NCBI GenBank assembly: GCA_019689615.1
Contig: JADGHD010000133.1
Location: forward strand, 1 to 10,096
Length of the DNA stretch: 10,096 bases
DNA from: Frankia sp.
GTDB lineage: Bacteria; Actinomycetota; Actinomycetes; Frankiales; Frankiaceae
Direction of reading: 5' to 3'
Positions within the stretch are counted from its first letter, which is position 1, and every line of letters starts with the position of its first letter. The notes beneath the pieces are model-generated. The model saw only the letters and a program-made list of their open reading frames with translations. It made no database searches and had not been told where the DNA came from. Positions 7,104 to 10,096 of this stretch are shown one piece after another. A program made the position numbers and the translations under genes.

Positions 7104-8117
7104 GTTGTGAATCCCCCTGTCTCTCCCGCCCGCGGTGGCTCGGGCCGCCGTGTGCGGGCGCTCCTGGCCGGTGCCGCGGCGCTGGCGCTCACGCTGGGCC
7201 TCGCGGCCTGCGGCGACGACGGTGACGACGAGGCCGCGCCGGCCGGTGCCAGTTCGGCCCCGGCGGCCGGCGCGGGGACCTTCCCGGTGACGGTGCTGTC
7301 CGGGCCGCTCGACGGCGGCACCGAGCTGACCATCGAGAGCCGGCCGGAAGCCATCATCTCGCTGAGCCCCAGCGCCACCGAGACGCTGTTCGCGATCGGC
7401 GCCGGCGACCAGGTAATCGCGGTGGACGACCAGTCCGACTACCCGGAGAACGTGCCGACCACCGACCTGTCCGGCTTCCAGCCGAACATCGAGGCGATCC
7501 TCGGTTACTCCCCGGACCTGGTGATCGCGTCGGATGACGTCAACAACCTGGTTGCCGGCCTGTCCGCGGCCGGTGTGCCGACGCTGCTGATGCCGGCGCC
7601 GGCCGACCTCGACGAGGCGTACTCGCAGATGGAGCGGCTCGGCGCGGCGACCGGCCACGTCGCCGAGGCGGCGGCGCTGGTCGCCGAGGTCAGCGGAGCG
7701 GTGACCAGCGCGGTCGAGAAGATCCCGGACGTCAAGGGGCTGACCTACTACCACGAGCTCGACGCGTCGCTCTACACGATCACCAGCGACACCTTCATCG
7801 GCCAGCTCTACGCCGAGTTCGGGCTGACCAGCATCGCCGACGCCGCGGCCGCCGGCGGCGACCAGTACCCGCAGCTGTCGGCCGAGTACATCGTCGAGGC
7901 CGACCCGGACCTCGTCGTGCTCACCGACGCCGAGTTCGGCGACGTCACCGTCGAGACCGCCCGGCAGCGGCCGGGCTGGGACGGCATCAGCGCGGTGCGC
8001 ACCGGCCACATCGTGGACCTCGACCCGGACATCGCCAGCCGGTGGGGCCCGCGGCTGGCCGACTTCGCCGAGCTGATCGGCGAGCAGGTCGCCACGCTCC
8101 AGCCCGCCGCCTCGTGA
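7101..8117 (+). CDS. btuF: Corrinoid-binding lipoprotein of a BtuFCD-type ABC importer
   Basis: Extracytoplasmic substrate-binding protein of the Peripla_BP_2 family (BtuF, FepB, HmuT). It is 338 residues long. An Arg-rich start (R16, R17, R19) and a hydrophobic stretch of about residues 20-35 lead to the lipobox LAAC with lipidated C37, so the protein should be anchored outside the membrane. An acidic Gly/Ala-rich linker follows. The binding domain opens with AIISLSPSATETLFAIGAGDQVIAV and contains the family-typical NIEAILGYSPDLVI, then a long connecting helix and a second lobe with IVEADPDLVVL. Iron-siderophore proteins share this fold; the cobalamin riboswitch upstream is what points to B12. 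ATG 7101 has GGAAGG at 7089-7094 with a 6-base spacer, while in-frame GTG 7107 has GGAGG at 7096-7100 with a 6-base spacer, so either could be used. An in-frame ATG at 7035 lies inside the regulatory leader and is rejected. The permease gene follows after 13 bases. Confidence 0.92.
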   Translation: MVVNPPVSPARGGSGRRVRALLAGAAALALTLGLAACGDDGDDEAAPAGASSAPAAGAGTFPVTVLSGPLDGGTELTIESRPEAIISLSPSATETLFAIGAGDQVIAVDDQSDYPENVPTTDLSGFQPNIEAILGYSPDLVIASDDVNNLVAGLSAAGVPTLLMPAPADLDEAYSQMERLGAATGHVAEAAALVAEVSGAVTSAVEKIPDVKGLTYYHELDASLYTITSDTFIGQLYAEFGLTSIADAAAAGGDQYPQLSAEYIVEADPDLVVLTDAEFGDVTVETARQRPGWDGISAVRTGHIVDLDPDIASRWGPRLADFAELIGEQVATLQPAAS

Positions 8118-8130
8118 CGGCGCCCGTGCC

Positions 8131-9204
8131 ATGTCGGCCGAGGCGGTAACCAGCGGCCGCCCGGCGGCGGCGCCCCGGGCCATCACCCGGCTCGGGGCGC
8201 TGCCGCGGCCGGCCCGTCTCCTGCTCGTGGCGGCCGTGCTGGCCGGGTCGCTGCTGACCGGCGTCCTCATCGGCCCGGCCGGGCTCACGGCCCGCGCGGT
8301 CCTGCTCGACCTCATCGACGCGCTGCCGTGGGTCGACCTGGAGTCCGGCCTGACCCGCCAGCAGCACGCGATCCTCTGGCAGATCCGGATGCCGCGGGTG
8401 GCCCTCGGCGCGCTGACCGGGTCGGCGCTGGCCCTGGCCGGGGCGGCCTACCAGGGGGTGTTCCGCAACCCGCTCGCCGACCCGTACCTGCTCGGGGTGT
8501 CCGGCGGCGCGGGGCTCGGCGCCACGATCGGCCTGGTCTCCGGCAACGCGGCGAGCGTCCCGCTGATGGCGTTCGCCGGCGGCCTGCTCGGGGTCGCCCT
8601 GACCTATGGGCTGAGCAGCAGCGTCGGCGGTAGCCGCGGCGCGGCCGTGCTGGTGCTCGCCGGGGTCGCGGTGGCCGCGTTCTTCAACGCGGTGCAGACG
8701 TTCCTGCAGCAGCGGTTCGACGACTCGCTGTTCGCGGTCTACAGCTGGATGCTCGGGCGGCTGAGCACCGACGGCTGGTCGGACGTGGTGCGGGTGCTGC
8801 CGTACGTGGCGGTGGGCGCCGCCGTGGTGCTGGCGCACCGGCGGGCGCTGGACGTGATGGCGCTCGGCGACGTGGAGGCGGCGAGCCTGGGCGTCGACCC
8901 GGCCCGCACCCGGCTGGTGCTGGTCCTGGCGGCGACGCTGGCGACGGCGGCCGTGGTCAGCGTGAGCGGGCTGATCGGGTTCGTCGGCATCGTGATCCCG
9001 CACATGGTCCGGCTGCTGTTCGGCGGCTCGCACCGCACGCTGCTGCCGCTGGCGGCGGCGTTCGGGGCGGCGTTCCTGGTGCTCACCGACGTGCTCGCCC
9101 GCTCGGCGATGGCGCCGGCCGAGCTGCCGATCGGCGTGGTCACCGCGTTCGTCGGGGCCCCGTTCTTCGTCCTCGTGCTGCGCCAGCGCCGGGAGGCGGC
9201 GTGA
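8131..9204 (+). CDS. btuC: Corrinoid ABC transporter permease, FecCD/BtuC family
   Basis: Inner-membrane subunit that forms the translocation channel as a homodimer, docking the binding protein outside and the ATPase inside. At 357 residues it is normal for the family, which has ten membrane helices per subunit. The alternating hydrophobic segments begin at about residue 28. Family marks are FRNPLADPYLLGVSGGAG from residue 111, EAASLGVDP around 251-257 near the ATPase contact, GFVGIVIPHMVRLL at 283-296, and ELPIGVVTAFVGAPFF near the C-terminus. ATG 8131 has no clear ribosome-binding site and no in-frame upstream start, so translation is probably coupled to the preceding lipoprotein gene 13 bases away. 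Its TGA overlaps the GTG of the ATPase gene by the GTGA arrangement. Siderophore or haem permeases look alike; the B12 assignment rests on the riboswitch. Confidence 0.93.
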   Translation: MSAEAVTSGRPAAAPRAITRLGALPRPARLLLVAAVLAGSLLTGVLIGPAGLTARAVLLDLIDALPWVDLESGLTRQQHAILWQIRMPRVALGALTGSALALAGAAYQGVFRNPLADPYLLGVSGGAGLGATIGLVSGNAASVPLMAFAGGLLGVALTYGLSSSVGGSRGAAVLVLAGVAVAAFFNAVQTFLQQRFDDSLFAVYSWMLGRLSTDGWSDVVRVLPYVAVGAAVVLAHRRALDVMALGDVEAASLGVDPARTRLVLVLAATLATAAVVSVSGLIGFVGIVIPHMVRLLFGGSHRTLLPLAAAFGAAFLVLTDVLARSAMAPAELPIGVVTAFVGAPFFVLVLRQRREAA

Positions 9205-10096
9205 GGGCCCGCCCGCGCCGGCCCGGCACCGGGCCGGGCGCCGACGGCCAGGCCACGGGCGGGGGCGACGGCGAGCCGGCCCTCGCCTGCCGCGGGATGA
9301 CCGTGCGCCGCGGCGGCGTCGCCGTCGTCACCGACGCCGACCTCGCGCTGGACGCCGGCGGGTGGCTGGCGCTGGTCGGGCCCAACGGCGCCGGCAAGAC
9401 CTCCCTGCTGCACGCGCTCTGCGGCCTGCTGCCGGCCGAGGGGCACGTGCGGGTCGCCGGGCTGGACCCCGGGCGGACGTCGCGGCGCGCGCTGGCCCGG
9501 CGGGTCGCGCTGATGCCGCAGCAGCCCGTCGTCCCGGACGGGATCAGCGTGCGCGAGCTGGTCGCCCTGGGCCGCGCGCCCTACCTGCGGCCGCTGCGGA
9601 CCGAGACCGCCGCCGACCGGGACGCCGTCCGCCGCGCCCTGGATCGCCTGGAGCTCGCCGCGATCGAGCACCGGCCGGCCTCGGCGCTGTCCGGCGGCGA
9701 GCTGCAGCGGGTGGTGCTCGCCCGGGCGCTGGCCCAGGACCCGCGGGTGCTGCTGCTCGACGAGCCGACCAGCTCGCTCGACATCGGCCACCAGCAGACC
9801 GTGCTGGAGCTGGTCGACGACCTGCGCCGCACCGACGGCATCACGGTCGTCGCCGCGATGCACGACCTGACGCTGGCCGCGCAGTACTGCACCCGCATGG
9901 TGATGCTCAGCCGCGGCCGGATCGTGGCCGACGACGTCCCCGCCCGGGTCCTGCGCCCGCAGCTGCTGGCCGAGGTCTACAACGCCCGCGTCGAGGTCCT
10001 CGCCCGCCGCTCCGGTCCGGCGGTCGTGCCGGAACGGCCGGTGACGGCGGTGCCGCCCGGGCTGCCCGCCGAGCAGCCCGCCCCGCCCGCGCCCGC
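9201..10096 (+). CDS. btuD: Corrinoid ABC transporter ATPase, BtuD-like (3' end outside window)
   Basis: Cytoplasmic ATP-hydrolysing subunit that drives the permease. The frame opens at GTG 9201, overlapping the permease stop as GTGA, and stays open to the last base (298 whole codons). Walker A is GPNGAGKTS at residues 60-68, and LMPQQP follows as the Q-loop. The ABC signature LSGGELQR is at 163-170, Walker B VLLLDEP at 183-189 with E188 as catalytic base, then the D-loop SSLD and switch histidine H221 in AMHDL. These are all the motifs of an active ATPase. The first 28 or so residues are a Pro/Gly/Arg-rich extension. An internal ATG at 9297 would cut into the first strand of the domain, so GTG is preferred. 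Past about residue 270 the chain becomes Pro/Ala-rich and still has not stopped, beyond the usual length of about 250-270, so it may be a linker to another domain. Confidence 0.92.
   Translation, partial: MRARPRRPGTGPGADGQATGGGDGEPALACRGMTVRRGGVAVVTDADLALDAGGWLALVGPNGAGKTSLLHALCGLLPAEGHVRVAGLDPGRTSRRALARRVALMPQQPVVPDGISVRELVALGRAPYLRPLRTETAADRDAVRRALDRLELAAIEHRPASALSGGELQRVVLARALAQDPRVLLLDEPTSSLDIGHQQTVLELVDDLRRTDGITVVAAMHDLTLAAQYCTRMVMLSRGRIVADDVPARVLRPQLLAEVYNARVEVLARRSGPAVVPERPVTAVPPGLPAEQPAPPAP

Noticed and set aside
7101..7211. Twin-arginine (Tat) export signal in the lipoprotein leader
   Set aside because: R16-R17 are present, but the rest of the Tat consensus (S-R-R-x-F-L-K) is not matched, so an ordinary Sec lipoprotein signal is simpler.
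7002..8315. Minus-strand open frame opposite btuF/btuC
   Set aside because: It is antisense to a lipoprotein gene with a clear lipobox and binding domain; composition only, no motif.
8739..9863. Minus-strand open frame opposite the permease and ATPase genes
   Set aside because: The plus strand encodes all ABC motifs in order; the antisense product has no motif.

Overview
The window is very GC-rich DNA with G or C in most third codon positions. The gene set (ProA, malate synthase A, a CoxD/CoxE-like ATPase and VWA pair, MobA, and a B12-type ABC importer behind a cobalamin riboswitch) suggests a high-GC actinobacterium, perhaps Frankia-like. The genus is a guess from style and content. I see no mobile element, tRNA, rRNA or CRISPR array.

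Layout: (1) 1-113: the probable last codons of an upstream gene, then a very strong hairpin with a 17-bp stem. (2) 268-3190, plus strand: proA (gamma-glutamyl phosphate reductase, proline synthesis) and, 43 bases later, aceB (malate synthase A, glyoxylate cycle). They are close enough to be co-transcribed but belong to different pathways. (3) 3373-5749, plus strand: a MoxR/CoxD-like AAA+ ATPase and a CoxE-like VWA-domain protein, a pair that usually works as a chaperone or metal-insertion machine. (4) 5868-6722, minus strand, convergent with the pair: a MobA-type molybdenum cofactor guanylyltransferase with an extra C-terminal domain that reads like MoaD/ThiS but lacks the terminal Gly-Gly. 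A perfect 8-bp hairpin lies between the convergent genes. (5) 6877-10096, plus strand: a candidate promoter, a cobalamin riboswitch, a hairpin that buries the ribosome-binding site and start codon, then btuF-, btuC- and btuD-like genes for corrinoid uptake. The ATPase gene runs off the window end.

How the genes work together: the riboswitch should turn down the lipoprotein/permease/ATPase importer when B12 is plentiful, probably at translation, because alternative pairings that hide or free the Shine-Dalgarno sequence are visible. The MoxR-VWA pair next to a molybdenum-cofactor gene suggests, without proving it, a role in maturing a molybdenum hydroxylase such as a CO-dehydrogenase-type enzyme. 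No structural genes for such an enzyme are in the window. The most unusual items are the MobA-MoaD-like fusion, the resolved riboswitch expression platform, and the proline-rich tail of the ATPase, which may lead into another domain.
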